A stretch of 64,000 nucleotides of DNA from Allobosea sp. Root483D1 (GTDB lineage: Bacteria > Pseudomonadota > Alphaproteobacteria > Rhizobiales > Beijerinckiaceae): contig NZ_LMJW01000006.1 in assembly GCF_001429505.1 (NCBI RefSeq), positions 101,959 to 165,958 of the forward strand. Reading direction: 5' to 3'. Positions 38,129-48,064 of this stretch are shown one piece after another. Position 1 is the stretch's first letter. The number at the start of each line of letters is the position of its first letter. Made by a program: the position numbers and the translations under genes. The notes beneath the pieces are model-generated. The model had not been told where the DNA came from. It searched no databases and saw only the letters and a list, made by a program, of their open reading frames with translations.

Positions 38129-39652
38129 ATGACCCTGATCACCCTGCGCAATCTGAGCGTCACGCTGGGCGCGCCCCTGTTCTCCGACCTCTCCCTCTCC
38201 CTCGTTGGCGGCGACCGCCTCGGCCTCGTTGCCGCCAACGGCCGCGGCAAGTCGACCTTGCTGCGCTGCCTCACCGGTTTTCTCGAGCCGTCAGCCGGCG
38301 AGGTCACGCGTTCGCGCGGCCTGCGCATCGGCCATGTCGAGCAGGACGCTCCGCCGCATTTGCTGGGCCAGCCCGTCGACCAATTGCTGCTCGAACAGTT
38401 GCCGGCCGACCAGCGCGAGAGCGAGCATTGGCGCGTCGACGTCGCGCTCGACACGCTCGCCGTGCCGGCGGAGTTGCGCCGACGCCCGCTCGGGCAGTTG
38501 AGCGGCGGCTGGCAGAGGCTCGTCCTGCTCGCCCGCGCCAGCATCGCCGAGCCGGATCTGCTCCTGCTCGACGAGCCGACCAACCATCTCGATCTCGCCC
38601 GCATCGGCCTGCTGGAGGGCTGGCTCGCCGCCCTGCCGCGCGACATGGCCGTGATCCTGTCGAGCCATGACCGCGCCTTCCTCGATGCGACGACCAGCCG
38701 GACGCTGTTCCTGCGCCAGGAGCGCTCGCAGCTGTTCGCGCTGCCCTATTCGCTGGCTCGCGCGGCCCTGGACGAGAGCGACGCCGCGGCGGCACGCCAG
38801 CACGAGCGCGACCTCAAGAGCGTCCAGCACATGCGGCGGCAGGCGGCGAAGTTGAACAATCTCGGGATCAATTCGGGCAGCGATCTCCTGTTGAGCAAGA
38901 CCAAGCAGCTGAAGCGGCGGGCCGATGAGCTCGAAGCGGCGGCGCGTCCGGCCCATCGCGAGCGTTCCGCCGGCGCGATCAGGCTCGCCGGCAGCGCGAC
39001 GCATGTGCGGGCGCTGGTCGAACTCGATGACGTCGCGATCGAGACGCCGGACGGGCGTTTGCTGTTCAGGAGCGGCAAGCGCTGGATCAGCCCCGGCGAC
39101 CGGATCGTGCTGCTCGGCCTGAACGGCGCCGGCAAGTCCCGCTTCATCGGCATGCTCCACAAGGCGATTGCCGGTGACGATCAGGCCGGCGTCAGGCCGA
39201 CGCCTTCGCTGGTCCTCGGCTATGCCAGCCAGGGTCTCGGCGAATTGCCCGATCACGATACGCCGCACGGGCTGATCAGCCGGCGCTTCGATGTCGGCGA
39301 CCAGCCGGCGCGCGGCCTGCTCGCGGGCGCCGGCATCGTGATCGATCGCCAGACCGGGCCGATCGGCGCGCTCTCGGGTGGGCAGAGGGCGCGGCTCGCC
39401 ATGCTGGCCCTGCGCCTCGCCCGGCCGAATTTCTACCTGCTGGACGAGCCGACCAACCATCTCGACATCGACGGGCAGGAAGCGCTGGAGGCCGAGCTCA
39501 CAGCCGGCGAGACCAGCTGCCTCCTCGTCTCGCATGATCGCAGCTTCGTGCGGGCCGTCGGCAATCGCTTCTGGCGGATCGACAGGCGGCGGCTGGTCGA
39601 GGTCGATGATCCCGAAGCCTTCTTCCGGGAGGCGATGGAGGCGGAGGGCTGA
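38129..39652 (+). CDS. ABC-F family ATPase
   Basis: A 507-residue soluble protein with two ABC domains and no membrane segments. Domain one has Walker A AANGRGKST, signature LSGGWQR and LLLLDEPTNHLDL. A charged linker rich in R, K and E (about 215-290) corresponds to the ribosome-interacting arm region. Domain two has GLNGAGKSR, LSGGQRAR and YLLDEPTNHLDI. ABC-F proteins act on ribosomes as translation factors or antibiotic-protection factors; which applies here is not clear. The short linker resembles the Uup/YheS side more than EttA. Confidence 0.9.
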   Translation: MTLITLRNLSVTLGAPLFSDLSLSLVGGDRLGLVAANGRGKSTLLRCLTGFLEPSAGEVTRSRGLRIGHVEQDAPPHLLGQPVDQLLLEQLPADQRESEHWRVDVALDTLAVPAELRRRPLGQLSGGWQRLVLLARASIAEPDLLLLDEPTNHLDLARIGLLEGWLAALPRDMAVILSSHDRAFLDATTSRTLFLRQERSQLFALPYSLARAALDESDAAAARQHERDLKSVQHMRRQAAKLNNLGINSGSDLLLSKTKQLKRRADELEAAARPAHRERSAGAIRLAGSATHVRALVELDDVAIETPDGRLLFRSGKRWISPGDRIVLLGLNGAGKSRFIGMLHKAIAGDDQAGVRPTPSLVLGYASQGLGELPDHDTPHGLISRRFDVGDQPARGLLAGAGIVIDRQTGPIGALSGGQRARLAMLALRLARPNFYLLDEPTNHLDIDGQEALEAELTAGETSCLLVSHDRSFVRAVGNRFWRIDRRRLVEVDDPEAFFREAMEAEG

Positions 39653-39965
39653 CCGCCTCGATCGTAGCCGTCATGAAGCGGCCGACGCGTCCTGCGCCGG
39701 CCTCATGGCGCGTATTCGCCGCGGCACACCGTCTTGTGCATCGCGGCGAAGGCGCTATCTCTCGGGTCCGGCCGCCAAGGCCAGCCGCTAGAGCAGGATG
39801 CGAAAAAGTGGGAACCGGTTTTTCGCATCCTGCTCTAATTCTTAGATAAGAGACGGATTCAGATTTCAGATGGAACCGCAAAGCGATTCCATCTGAAATC
39901 ATCCGGCTCTAGCAACCCGCCTTGCCCGCTGCATTCAGCGCGGGCGCAACCCGACAAGAGCACTG
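39653..39965. other. Intergenic region carrying a double-hairpin repeat
   Basis: A 313-base gap between the ABC-F gene and the MprF-type gene. The first 135 bases show nothing clear. The rest is mostly the 125-bp repeat at 39788-39912. Confidence 0.6.
39788..39912. repeat. 125-bp RIME-like double-hairpin repeat
   Basis: Bounded by CTAGAGC and GCTCTAG (7-bp terminal inverted repeats). The first hairpin has a 19-bp perfect stem, TAGAGCAGGATGCGAAAAA, around an 11-base loop (39789-39837). The second has a 14-bp stem, GATTTCAGATGGAA, around CCGCAAAGCGA (39862-39900). The pattern of two long palindromes resembles the intergenic mosaic elements of rhizobia; this assignment is from memory of such elements. 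It is non-coding and has no transposase. Confidence 0.8.
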
Positions 39966-40940
39966 ATGTCGTTCGGCCCGCACGAGCCAGGAATGCCGTT
40001 GCGCAAGCGCAGCCGCTGGTGGTGGCTCGGCCCGCTCGCCTCGTCGGTGATCTTCATCGCCTCGCTGGTGGTGCTCTACTACATCGTCCGTGAAATCGAG
40101 CCGGCCGAGATCGCCAGCACCTTCTCGCGGACGAGCTGGCGCCAGATCGGATTGGCGCTCGGCTTCACCGCGCTGAGCTATCTGCTGCTCACCGGCTATG
40201 ACGCATTGGCGCTGAAGCGGCTCGGCCTCTCGATCCCCTATCGGACCACGGCGCTCGCCTCCTTCACCAGCTATTCCGTCGCCTTCACCCTCGGCTTTCC
40301 GATCGTGACCGGCGGCACGGTGCGCTACTGGGTCTATTCGGCCAAGGGTGTGCGCGCCTCCGAGGTCGCGAGCCTCACCGTGATCGCCGGCCTGACCTTC
40401 TGGCTCGGCCTCGGCATGATCCTGTGCGCCAGCCTGTTCTACGCGACGGAGCCGGTGGCACAGCTGGCGCGAACCTCGCCGCTGGTGATCCAGGCGGTCG
40501 GTGTCGCCGTCGCGTTCGGGACGATCGGCTATCTCGCCTGGGTCGCGACCGGCGAGCGCACCTTGCGGGTCCGCGGCTGGAACCTGCCGCTGCCGGGTCT
40601 CGGCGTCACGCTGGCGCAGATGCTGCTCGGCGCCGCCGAGGTCTGTGCTGCCGCTGCCGTGCTCTTCGTCCTGCTGCCGGGCGGGCACAACCTCGAATAC
40701 CCGGCCTTCCTGGCCGCCTATATCTTCGCCTGCCTGATCGGCATCGCCAGCCATGCGCCCGGCGGTGCGGGCGTGTTCGAGGCGACCATGCTGCTGGCGC
40801 TCAACCGGCTGCCCTATGAGCAGGTGGTCGGCGCGCTCGTGCTGTTCAGGATCATCTACTACATCCTGCCCTTCATCCTGGCGCTGGCGCTGCTGGCGCT
40901 GAACGAGATGATCCGGCGGATCAGGCGGCACGAGATCTGA
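39966..40940 (+). CDS. Lysylphosphatidylglycerol synthase transmembrane-type protein (UPF0104/YbhN-like)
   Basis: A 324-residue polytopic protein with about eight hydrophobic helices, corresponding to the flippase half of MprF without the cytoplasmic aminoacyl-transferase half. Family features include SFTSYSVAFTLGFPIVTGGTVRYWVYS near residue 100 and the SHAPGGAGVFEATMLLAL motif near 260. The N-terminus is basic (RKRSRWWWLGP). A lipid flippase-like or membrane role is likely, but lysyl-phosphatidylglycerol synthesis itself is not supported because the catalytic domain is missing. Confidence 0.85.
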   Translation: MSFGPHEPGMPLRKRSRWWWLGPLASSVIFIASLVVLYYIVREIEPAEIASTFSRTSWRQIGLALGFTALSYLLLTGYDALALKRLGLSIPYRTTALASFTSYSVAFTLGFPIVTGGTVRYWVYSAKGVRASEVASLTVIAGLTFWLGLGMILCASLFYATEPVAQLARTSPLVIQAVGVAVAFGTIGYLAWVATGERTLRVRGWNLPLPGLGVTLAQMLLGAAEVCAAAAVLFVLLPGGHNLEYPAFLAAYIFACLIGIASHAPGGAGVFEATMLLALNRLPYEQVVGALVLFRIIYYILPFILALALLALNEMIRRIRRHEI

Positions 40941-41010
40941 GGCGCAGCCTCGTCGAGCATGATCAGGCAAGCGCAAACCTTGACGCGGCCGCCCGCCGAC
41001 GCCAACTCGT

Positions 41011-42174
41011 TTGAACCGGGTGCGCGTCGAGGAAGTCGTCGGCCCGCGGGGGGAGCCTTTGGACGCGACGAACCTCATCGAAGAGATCTACGAGGCCGCC
41101 GTCGTGCCGGAGAGATGGGCGGGTGTGCTCGACCGGCTGGCGGCGCGGGCCGGCGGTGTCGGCACGATCCTGTTCGCGGCCTCGCCGAACCGGTTCCAGT
41201 GGACTTCGTCCAAAGCCATTCACGCCGTCACGGCCGAATGGGTGGCTTCGCCCTTCGCAGCGGAGAATTTGCGGGGCAGGCGCCTGGTTCCGCTCTACGA
41301 GCCACGTTTCCTGACGGATCTCGACGCGATCACGCCGGACGAGATCGAGCAGGATCCGTTCTATCGCGATTTCCTCAGGCCGCGCGGCTGGGGCTGGTGC
41401 GTCGGGACCTCGATCCGCTCGACCAGTGGCGACAGCATCGTCTTTTCGATCGAGCGCCTCCACGCGGATGGCCCCGTTCCACGCGAGACGGCGGCGGCAC
41501 TCGATCAGTTCCGGCCTCATCTCGCCCGGGCCTCGATCATCTCTGCGCGCCTCGGCCTCGAGCGGGCGCGTGCCAGTGTCGCGGCCCTGGAACTGGTCGG
41601 CCTGCCGGCGGCCATCATCACGGGCCGCCACAGCGCGCTCGCGGCCAATGATCTGATCGTGAAATGCGCGGCGTTCGAGATCGGTGCCTTCGATCGCGTG
41701 CGTCTCACCGATCCCGCGGCGAACGAGCGCCTGCAGCGGCATCTCGATGCGGCCGGAGACGCCGGCTTGTCGTTCCCGATCCGGGCGTCCGGCGGGCGGC
41801 CCGCCTTCGTGGCCCATCTGGTCCCGCTCAGGCGGGCCGGGCTCGACGTCTTCTCCGGCGCGGCGCAGCTGTTCTATCTCACCGAGGTCGGTCGCGGCGA
41901 AGCGCCGTCCGCCGCCATCCTCGAAGCCCTCTTCGATCTCAGCCCGGCCGAAGCGAAGGTCACGCGGCTCTTGCTGGCGGGCGGCACGGTCGCCGGTATC
42001 GCAAGCAGTCACGGGATCCGGCCCGAGACCGTGCGGGGCCAGCTCAAATCCGTCTTCGCCAAGACCGGCGTGCGCCGCCAGGCCGAGCTGATCCAGCTCC
42101 TCGGCGGCATTCAGGCCCCGGGCACGCCGGGCTTCGGCCTGTCGGGAGTCGCCGGGATCGGCACGCGTGGATAG
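41011..42174 (+). CDS. LuxR-family transcriptional regulator
   Basis: A 387-residue protein with a C-terminal LuxR/GerE helix-turn-helix, LSPAEAKVTRLLLAGGTVAGIASSHGIRPETVRGQLKSVFAKTGVRRQAELI. The N-terminal 300 residues have no clear autoinducer-binding or receiver domain; similar long LuxR proteins are common in rhizobia. The start is uncertain: TTG at 41011 gives the longest form, with a GTG at 41020 and a TTG at 41059 also in frame and no strong ribosome site. It lies just upstream of phoR but is not tied to it by overlap. Confidence 0.8.
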   Translation: MNRVRVEEVVGPRGEPLDATNLIEEIYEAAVVPERWAGVLDRLAARAGGVGTILFAASPNRFQWTSSKAIHAVTAEWVASPFAAENLRGRRLVPLYEPRFLTDLDAITPDEIEQDPFYRDFLRPRGWGWCVGTSIRSTSGDSIVFSIERLHADGPVPRETAAALDQFRPHLARASIISARLGLERARASVAALELVGLPAAIITGRHSALAANDLIVKCAAFEIGAFDRVRLTDPAANERLQRHLDAAGDAGLSFPIRASGGRPAFVAHLVPLRRAGLDVFSGAAQLFYLTEVGRGEAPSAAILEALFDLSPAEAKVTRLLLAGGTVAGIASSHGIRPETVRGQLKSVFAKTGVRRQAELIQLLGGIQAPGTPGFGLSGVAGIGTRG

Positions 42175-42273
42175 CGCTTCGTCGTCCGGTCGTGCAGGAG
42201 GAGAATTGCGCTGCGCCACCGCTCCGGCCTAAGACGCCTGGCCGCAGATCACGCATCGGAAGGCAGGAGCCGC

Positions 42274-43326
42274 ATGCACGCTTTGGTCGATCCTAGGGCG
42301 CCGGTCACCGCGGCGCTGATCGAGGCCATCGGCGTCCCCGCCGTGCTGCTCGACCCGCAGGGCGTGATCCAGGCGCTGAGCCCGACGGCGCCGGCGCTGG
42401 TCACCGCGCTCGCCAAGGGCAAGCCGCTCGCCCTCGTCATGCGCGACCCAGATCTGATCGACGCGATCGAGCAGGTCTCGCGCCATGGCGGCCGCCGCGC
42501 CGTCGAATTGATCGAGCGCGTGCCGGTCGAGCGTACCTTCCGCATCCATATCGCCGCACTCGCCGGCAGCGGCTGGCGGCGAGCGGTGCTGCTGACTTTC
42601 GAGGATCTCAGCGAGCAGCGCATGACCGAGCGCATGCGCGTCGACTTTGTCGCCAATGCCAGCCACGAATTGCGCACGCCGCTCGCCTCCGTGCTCGGCT
42701 TCGTCGAGACCCTGCAGGGACCGGCGCGCAACGATGCCGTCGCCCGCGATCGCTTCCTGGCGATCATGCGCGAGCAGGGCCTGCGCATGGCGCGCCTGGT
42801 CGACGACCTGCTCTCGCTTTCGCGCATCGAATTGCGCGCCCACCTCGCGCCGGAGACGCCGGTCGACCTCTCCAGCATCGCCCGCGAGATCCTGGATTCG
42901 CTTGTGCTGATGGCGCGCGAGCGCGAGGTGACGCTGAAGCTCGACATTCCGCAGCACCCCGTCACCGTCGCCGGGGACCGCGACGAATTGCTGCGGCTGA
43001 TGGAAAACCTCGTCGAGAATGCGATCAAATACGGCCAGCGCGGCGGCGAGGTCGGCATCGCCATCGGGATGTCGGGCGAGGAGGCCAGCCTCAGCGTGCG
43101 GGACGACGGGCCCGGCATCGCGCCGGAGCACCTGCCGCGCCTGACCGAGCGCTTTTACCGCGTCGATACCGCTGCAAGCCGAGAAGCCGGCGGTACGGGC
43201 CTCGGTCTCGCCATCGTCAAGCACATCGTCCTGCGCCATCGCGGCAGGCTGACCATCGAGAGCGTCGTCGGCCAGGGCGCGACCTTCCGGGCGGTCCTGC
43301 CGCGCTTGCCGGAGGCGACCCGTTAA
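42274..43326 (+). CDS. phoR: PhoR-type sensor histidine kinase of the phosphate regulon
   Basis: A 350-residue kinase that phosphorylates PhoB when phosphate is low. Residues 15-110 are a PAS-like domain; HisKA follows with H131 in NASHELRTPL; the catalytic domain has the N box ENLVENAIKYG and the G box GTGLGLAIVK. No hydrophobic segment long enough to cross the membrane is visible, unlike typical PhoR. CAGGAG five bases upstream supports the ATG at 42274, and the in-frame sequence before it contains no helix either. It precedes pstSCAB-phoU-phoB. Confidence 0.92.
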   Translation: MHALVDPRAPVTAALIEAIGVPAVLLDPQGVIQALSPTAPALVTALAKGKPLALVMRDPDLIDAIEQVSRHGGRRAVELIERVPVERTFRIHIAALAGSGWRRAVLLTFEDLSEQRMTERMRVDFVANASHELRTPLASVLGFVETLQGPARNDAVARDRFLAIMREQGLRMARLVDDLLSLSRIELRAHLAPETPVDLSSIAREILDSLVLMAREREVTLKLDIPQHPVTVAGDRDELLRLMENLVENAIKYGQRGGEVGIAIGMSGEEASLSVRDDGPGIAPEHLPRLTERFYRVDTAASREAGGTGLGLAIVKHIVLRHRGRLTIESVVGQGATFRAVLPRLPEATR

Positions 43327-43363
43327 CGATTTGTGACGAGGCGCCGGCCGCTTTCATGACTGT

Positions 43364-43381
43364 GTGTCATCCAGCTGTCAT
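43364..43381 (+). promoter_or_regulatory. Pho box upstream of pstS
   Basis: GTGTCAT and CTGTCAT are direct repeats with an 11-bp period, matching the PhoB-binding consensus (CTGTCAT-N4-CTGTCAT). A degenerate third unit, CTTTCAT, lies at 43351. TTCTAG at 43392-43397, ten bases downstream, could be the -10. PhoB from the same cluster would bind here and activate pstS. Confidence 0.8.
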
Positions 43382-43434
43382 ACAGCCGGTGTTCTAGCAG
43401 GGCCGCTGCACTTGCGATCCAGAGAGGACATCTG

Positions 43435-44460
43435 ATGCGCAAACTTCTCATTCTCACGGCCGCTGCCATCGGCCTGTCGGGCGCTGCCCAGGCTGCCGAC
43501 ATCACCGGCGCCGGCGCAACCTTCCCCTTCCCGATCTACTCGAAATGGGCCGAGGCCTATAAGAAGGAGACCAATATCGGTCTCAACTATCAGTCGATCG
43601 GCTCGGGCGGCGGCATCCGCCAGATCAAGGCGAAGACCGTCGCCTTCGGCGCCACCGACGCCCCGCTCAAGGGCGACGAGCTGACCAAGGAAGGCCTGAT
43701 CCAGTTTCCGACGGTGATGGGCGGCGTCGTCCCGGCGATCAACATCGCTGGCGTCGAGGCTGGCAAGCTGAAGCTGACCGGCCCGGTCCTTGCCGCGATC
43801 TATCTCGGCGACATCAAGAAGTGGAACGATCCCAAGATCGCCGCCCTCAATGCCGGCGTCACCCTGCCGGATGCCAACATCAACCCGGTCTACCGTTCGG
43901 ACGGCTCGGGCACGACCTTCGTCTTCACCGACTACCTCTCGAAGGTTTCGCCCGACTGGAAGTCGAAGCTCGGCACCAACACCGCCGTGCAGTGGCCGGT
44001 CGGCATCGGCGGCAAGGGCAATGAGGGCGTCTCGGCTTCGGTGAAGCAGGTCGCCAACTCGATCGGCTATGTCGAGTACGCCTACGCCAAGCAGAACAAG
44101 CTCTCCTTTGCCCTGATCCAGAACGCCGACGGCAACTTCCCGGCCCCGGACGACAAGGCCTTCCAGGCCGCTGCAGCCAATGCCAACTGGAACGAAGCTC
44201 CCGGTTTCGGCATCTCGCTGAACAACCAGAAGGGCGCCGACGCCTGGCCGATCACCGCCGCGACCTTCCTGCTGATCCACGCCAAGCCGGAGAAGCCGGA
44301 AGAGACCCAGGCCGCGCTGAAGTTCGTCGACTGGGCCTTCAAGAACGGCGACAAGCTCGCCCTCGACCTCGACTATGTGCCGCTGCCGGCCGGCGTCAAG
44401 GACCAGGTCCGCAACGCCTGGAAGGGCGTGACCGACCCGGCGGGCAAGCCGATCTTCTGA
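43435..44460 (+). CDS. pstS: Phosphate ABC transporter, periplasmic phosphate-binding protein
   Basis: A 341-residue exported protein. The signal peptide (residues 1-21, ending AAQA) is followed by DITGAGATFPFPIYSKWAEAY, the standard PstS opening, and SIGSGGGIRQIKAKTVAFGATDAPL, which forms the phosphate site. AGAGAGGA lies about 7 bases before the ATG. It is the first structural gene after the Pho box and is followed by a strong hairpin before pstC. Confidence 0.97.
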   Translation: MRKLLILTAAAIGLSGAAQAADITGAGATFPFPIYSKWAEAYKKETNIGLNYQSIGSGGGIRQIKAKTVAFGATDAPLKGDELTKEGLIQFPTVMGGVVPAINIAGVEAGKLKLTGPVLAAIYLGDIKKWNDPKIAALNAGVTLPDANINPVYRSDGSGTTFVFTDYLSKVSPDWKSKLGTNTAVQWPVGIGGKGNEGVSASVKQVANSIGYVEYAYAKQNKLSFALIQNADGNFPAPDDKAFQAAAANANWNEAPGFGISLNNQKGADAWPITAATFLLIHAKPEKPEETQAALKFVDWAFKNGDKLALDLDYVPLPAGVKDQVRNAWKGVTDPAGKPIF

Positions 44461-44483
44461 TCGCTCCCGCACACGAAAACGGG

Positions 44484-44507
44484 GCGGGGGCCGGTCACGG
44501 CCCCCGC
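44484..44507 (+). terminator. Intercistronic stem-loop between pstS and pstC
   Basis: GCGGGGGCCG pairs with CGGCCCCCGC around a 4-base loop, 24 bases after pstS. No T-run follows, so it more likely protects the pstS transcript end or partly attenuates transcription. It would give more PstS than membrane components. Confidence 0.6.
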
Positions 44508-44570
44508 TTCCGCGACGACCAGAGTATCGTTTCGCCCCGATAGTCGCCCCCGAGACCGGAGTAACCACGG

Positions 44571-45539
44571 ATGTCTGCCGTGACAGACCAGTTCGCCGCG
44601 CCGAGTGCGTCGGTGCGCAAGACCCCGAAGGGGACCTTCGATCTCGTCTTCCGGAATGCGAGCTTCCTGGCGGCGCTGTTCGTGCTGGTGCTGCTCGCCG
44701 GCATCATGGCCTCGATGGTCATCGGTGGCTGGCCGGCCTTCCGCGAATTCGGCTTCGGCTTCCTCACCTCCAGTGTCTGGGATACGCAGAACGATCAGTA
44801 TGGCGCCTGGCCCGCCATTGTCGGCACGCTGTCGACGGCGCTGATCGCACTCGTCGTCGGTGTCCCGCTCTCGCTCGGCATTGCCGTCTTCCTGACCCAG
44901 CTCGCCCCGCCCTGGTTCAAGCAGCCGGTCTCGACCGCGATCGAGCTGCTCGCCGCCGTGCCCTCGATCATCTACGGCATGTGGGGATTGTTCGTCTTCG
45001 CGCCGCTGTTTGCGGCCTATGTGCAAATTCCGCTCTCGAACATCGTCGAGGGCATGCCGATCATCGGCACGGTGCTCTATTCGCGCTCCCCCTCGGGCCT
45101 GGGCATCCTGACCGCCGGGATCATCCTGGCTTTCATGATCATCCCGTTCATCGCCTCGATCACACGCGACATGCTCGACCAGATCCCGTCGGTGCTGCGC
45201 GAGAGCGCTTATGGCATCGGTGCGACGACCTGGGAGGTGGTTCGCCACGTCCTGGTGCCGCAGGCTGGCGTCTCGATCATCGGCGCGATCATGCTCGGCC
45301 TCGGCCGCGCGCTCGGCGAGACCATGGCCGTGACCTTCGTCGTCGGCAACGCCAACCGGCTCTCGGCCTCGGTCATGGATCCGGGCTCGACCATCGCCTC
45401 GCGCATTGCCAACGAGTTCAACGAGGCGCTCGGCCTGCAGCTCAACTCGCTGATCGCGCTCGGCTGCATCCTGTTCTTCGTCACCTTCGTCGTCCTCGTG
45501 ATCGCGCGGCTCCTCGTCGCGCGGGTCAAGCGCTACTGA
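44571..45539 (+). CDS. pstC: Phosphate ABC transporter permease
   Basis: A 322-residue membrane protein with about six helices. The PstC signature ELLAAVPSIIYGMWGLFVFAPLF and the loop REsAYGIGATTWEVVRHVLVPQA (the EAA-type contact with PstB) are clear. It forms the phosphate channel with PstA. The ATG at 44571 begins 110 bases after pstS, and pstA follows after 15 bases. Confidence 0.95.
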   Translation: MSAVTDQFAAPSASVRKTPKGTFDLVFRNASFLAALFVLVLLAGIMASMVIGGWPAFREFGFGFLTSSVWDTQNDQYGAWPAIVGTLSTALIALVVGVPLSLGIAVFLTQLAPPWFKQPVSTAIELLAAVPSIIYGMWGLFVFAPLFAAYVQIPLSNIVEGMPIIGTVLYSRSPSGLGILTAGIILAFMIIPFIASITRDMLDQIPSVLRESAYGIGATTWEVVRHVLVPQAGVSIIGAIMLGLGRALGETMAVTFVVGNANRLSASVMDPGSTIASRIANEFNEALGLQLNSLIALGCILFFVTFVVLVIARLLVARVKRY

Positions 45540-45554
45540 GCGGGAGATTCGACA

Positions 45555-46445
45555 ATGACCATGACGACACCCGCCAGGACCACGACCATGCCGCATGTCG
45601 AATGGGGCCGCGTCCGCCCGGCGCGCCGGACCGCCGACCGGCTGATGAAGATCATCGCGACGAGCTTCACCCTGATCGCGATCTTCGTGCTGTTCTGGAT
45701 CCTCGGCATGCTGATCGTGAAGGGACTGGGCGGGCTCTCCGTCGCGACCTTCACCCAGGTCACCCCCGGTCCCGGCACGGAGGGCGGCGGCCTCGCCAAC
45801 GCCATCGTCGGCTCGATCGTGCTGACCTTCCTCGGCATCGCGGTGGCGACGCCGATCGGCGTGCTCGCCGGCACCTACCTCGCCGAATACGGCAGGGACT
45901 CGAAGCTCGCCGGCCTGATCCGCTTCATCAACGACATCCTGCTCTCGGCGCCCTCGATCCTGATCGGCCTGTTCGTCTATGTGATCCTGGTCGAGCCGTT
46001 CCGTGGCTATTCGGGCTGGGCCGGCGGTGTCGCGCTCGGTATCATCGCGATCCCGGTGATCGTGCGCACCACCGAGGACATGCTGCGTCTCGTGCCCGGT
46101 CCGCTGCGCGAGGCCGGCGCCGCGCTCGGCGCTCCGCCTTCCGTCGTGATCACCTCGATCACCTGGCGGGCGGCGAAGTCCGGCATGCTCACCGGCATCC
46201 TCCTGGCGCTCGCCCGCATTGCCGGCGAGACCGCGCCGCTGATCTTCACCGCGCTGAACAACAACTTCTGGTTCTCGCCGAACCTGATCGGCGGCGTCTC
46301 GAACCTCCCGGTGACGATCTACCAGTTCGCCTCCGCCCCTTACGAGAACTGGCAGCAGCTCGCCTGGGCGGGATCGCTGATCATCACCGTCTCAATCCTC
46401 GTGCTTTCCATCATCGCCCGGCGCATCGTGCGCGGCGGCAAATGA
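45555..46445 (+). CDS. pstA: Phosphate ABC transporter permease
   Basis: A 296-residue permease partner of PstC. It has an early hydrophobic helix near residue 35-60, the stretch [21 protein letters not shown] and the PstB-contact loop [24 protein letters not shown]. The ATG at 45555 follows GGGAG. The pstB gene starts 22 bases after its stop. Confidence 0.95.
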   Translation: MTMTTPARTTTMPHVEWGRVRPARRTADRLMKIIATSFTLIAIFVLFWILGMLIVKGLGGLSVATFTQVTPGPGTEGGGLANAIVGSIVLTFLGIAVATPIGVLAGTYLAEYGRDSKLAGLIRFINDILLSAPSILIGLFVYVILVEPFRGYSGWAGGVALGIIAIPVIVRTTEDMLRLVPGPLREAGAALGAPPSVVITSITWRAAKSGMLTGILLALARIAGETAPLIFTALNNNFWFSPNLIGGVSNLPVTIYQFASAPYENWQQLAWAGSLIITVSILVLSIIARRIVRGGK

Positions 46446-46467
46446 TCAGCGTCCGATCGGAAGGACC

Positions 46468-47274
<807 letters not shown>

Positions 47275-47313
47275 GCTCCCAGCGTCTCAGCCAGCCCCGA
47301 AGGATACGCCCCG

Positions 47314-48036
47314 ATGTCCGACCATATCGTCCGCTCCTACGACGCCGATCTCGAAGGGCTGCGCCGCAGCATCGCCGAGATGGGCGGCATGTCCGAGCGC
47401 ATGCTCGGCGACTCGACCGTGGCGCTGGTGCGCCGCGACACCGCGCTCGCCCAGAAGATCATCAGCGCCGACCAGCGCCTCGACAACCTCCAGCGCGATG
47501 TCGAGGAGAAGGCGGTGCTGACCATCGCCCGGCGCCAGCCGCTCGCCAATGATCTGCGCGAGCTGATCTCGGCGATCCGGATCGCCGCCGATATCGAGCG
47601 CGTCGGCGACCTCGCCAAGAACATCGCCAAGCGTGCCGTCGCCATCTCCGGCCAGTTCTCGCCGCCGCATCGCGCCGTCGTCGGTCTCGAGCATATGAGC
47701 CGCCTGGTCCAGGCCCAGCTCAAGGACGTGCTGGACGCCTATGCCGCCAGCAACGAGCAGAAGGCGATGGATGTCTGGCGCCGCGACGACGAGATCGACG
47801 CGCTCTACACCTCGCTGTTCCGCGAGCTCCTGACCTATATGATGGAGGATCCGCGCAACATCACCTTCTGCACGCACCTCCTGTTCTGCGCCAAGAACGT
47901 CGAACGCATCGGCGACCACACCACCAACATCGCCGAAACCATCCATTACCTCGTCACGGGTCAGTCGATCGACGAGACCCGGCCGAAGCTCGACACCACC
48001 AACATCCTCGTCGACCTGCCGGCAGCCAACGGCTGA
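47314..48036 (+). CDS. phoU: PhoU phosphate signalling protein
   Basis: A 240-residue all-helical protein made of two PhoU three-helix domains. The metal-binding patches fit ADIERVGDLAKNIAKRA and KNVERIGDHTTNIAETI. It links the Pst transporter to PhoR and restrains the kinase under phosphate sufficiency. It lies 39 bases after pstB and 28 bases before phoB. Confidence 0.96.
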   Translation: MSDHIVRSYDADLEGLRRSIAEMGGMSERMLGDSTVALVRRDTALAQKIISADQRLDNLQRDVEEKAVLTIARRQPLANDLRELISAIRIAADIERVGDLAKNIAKRAVAISGQFSPPHRAVVGLEHMSRLVQAQLKDVLDAYAASNEQKAMDVWRRDDEIDALYTSLFRELLTYMMEDPRNITFCTHLLFCAKNVERIGDHTTNIAETIHYLVTGQSIDETRPKLDTTNILVDLPAANG

Positions 48037-48064
48037 GCCGGCGGAGGTTTGAACGGACGCTGAC

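Noticed and set aside
39788..39912. CRISPR-like or insertion-sequence origin of the double-hairpin repeat
   Set aside because: There is no repeat-spacer periodicity and no coding capacity. The two different palindromes fit a non-autonomous intergenic element.
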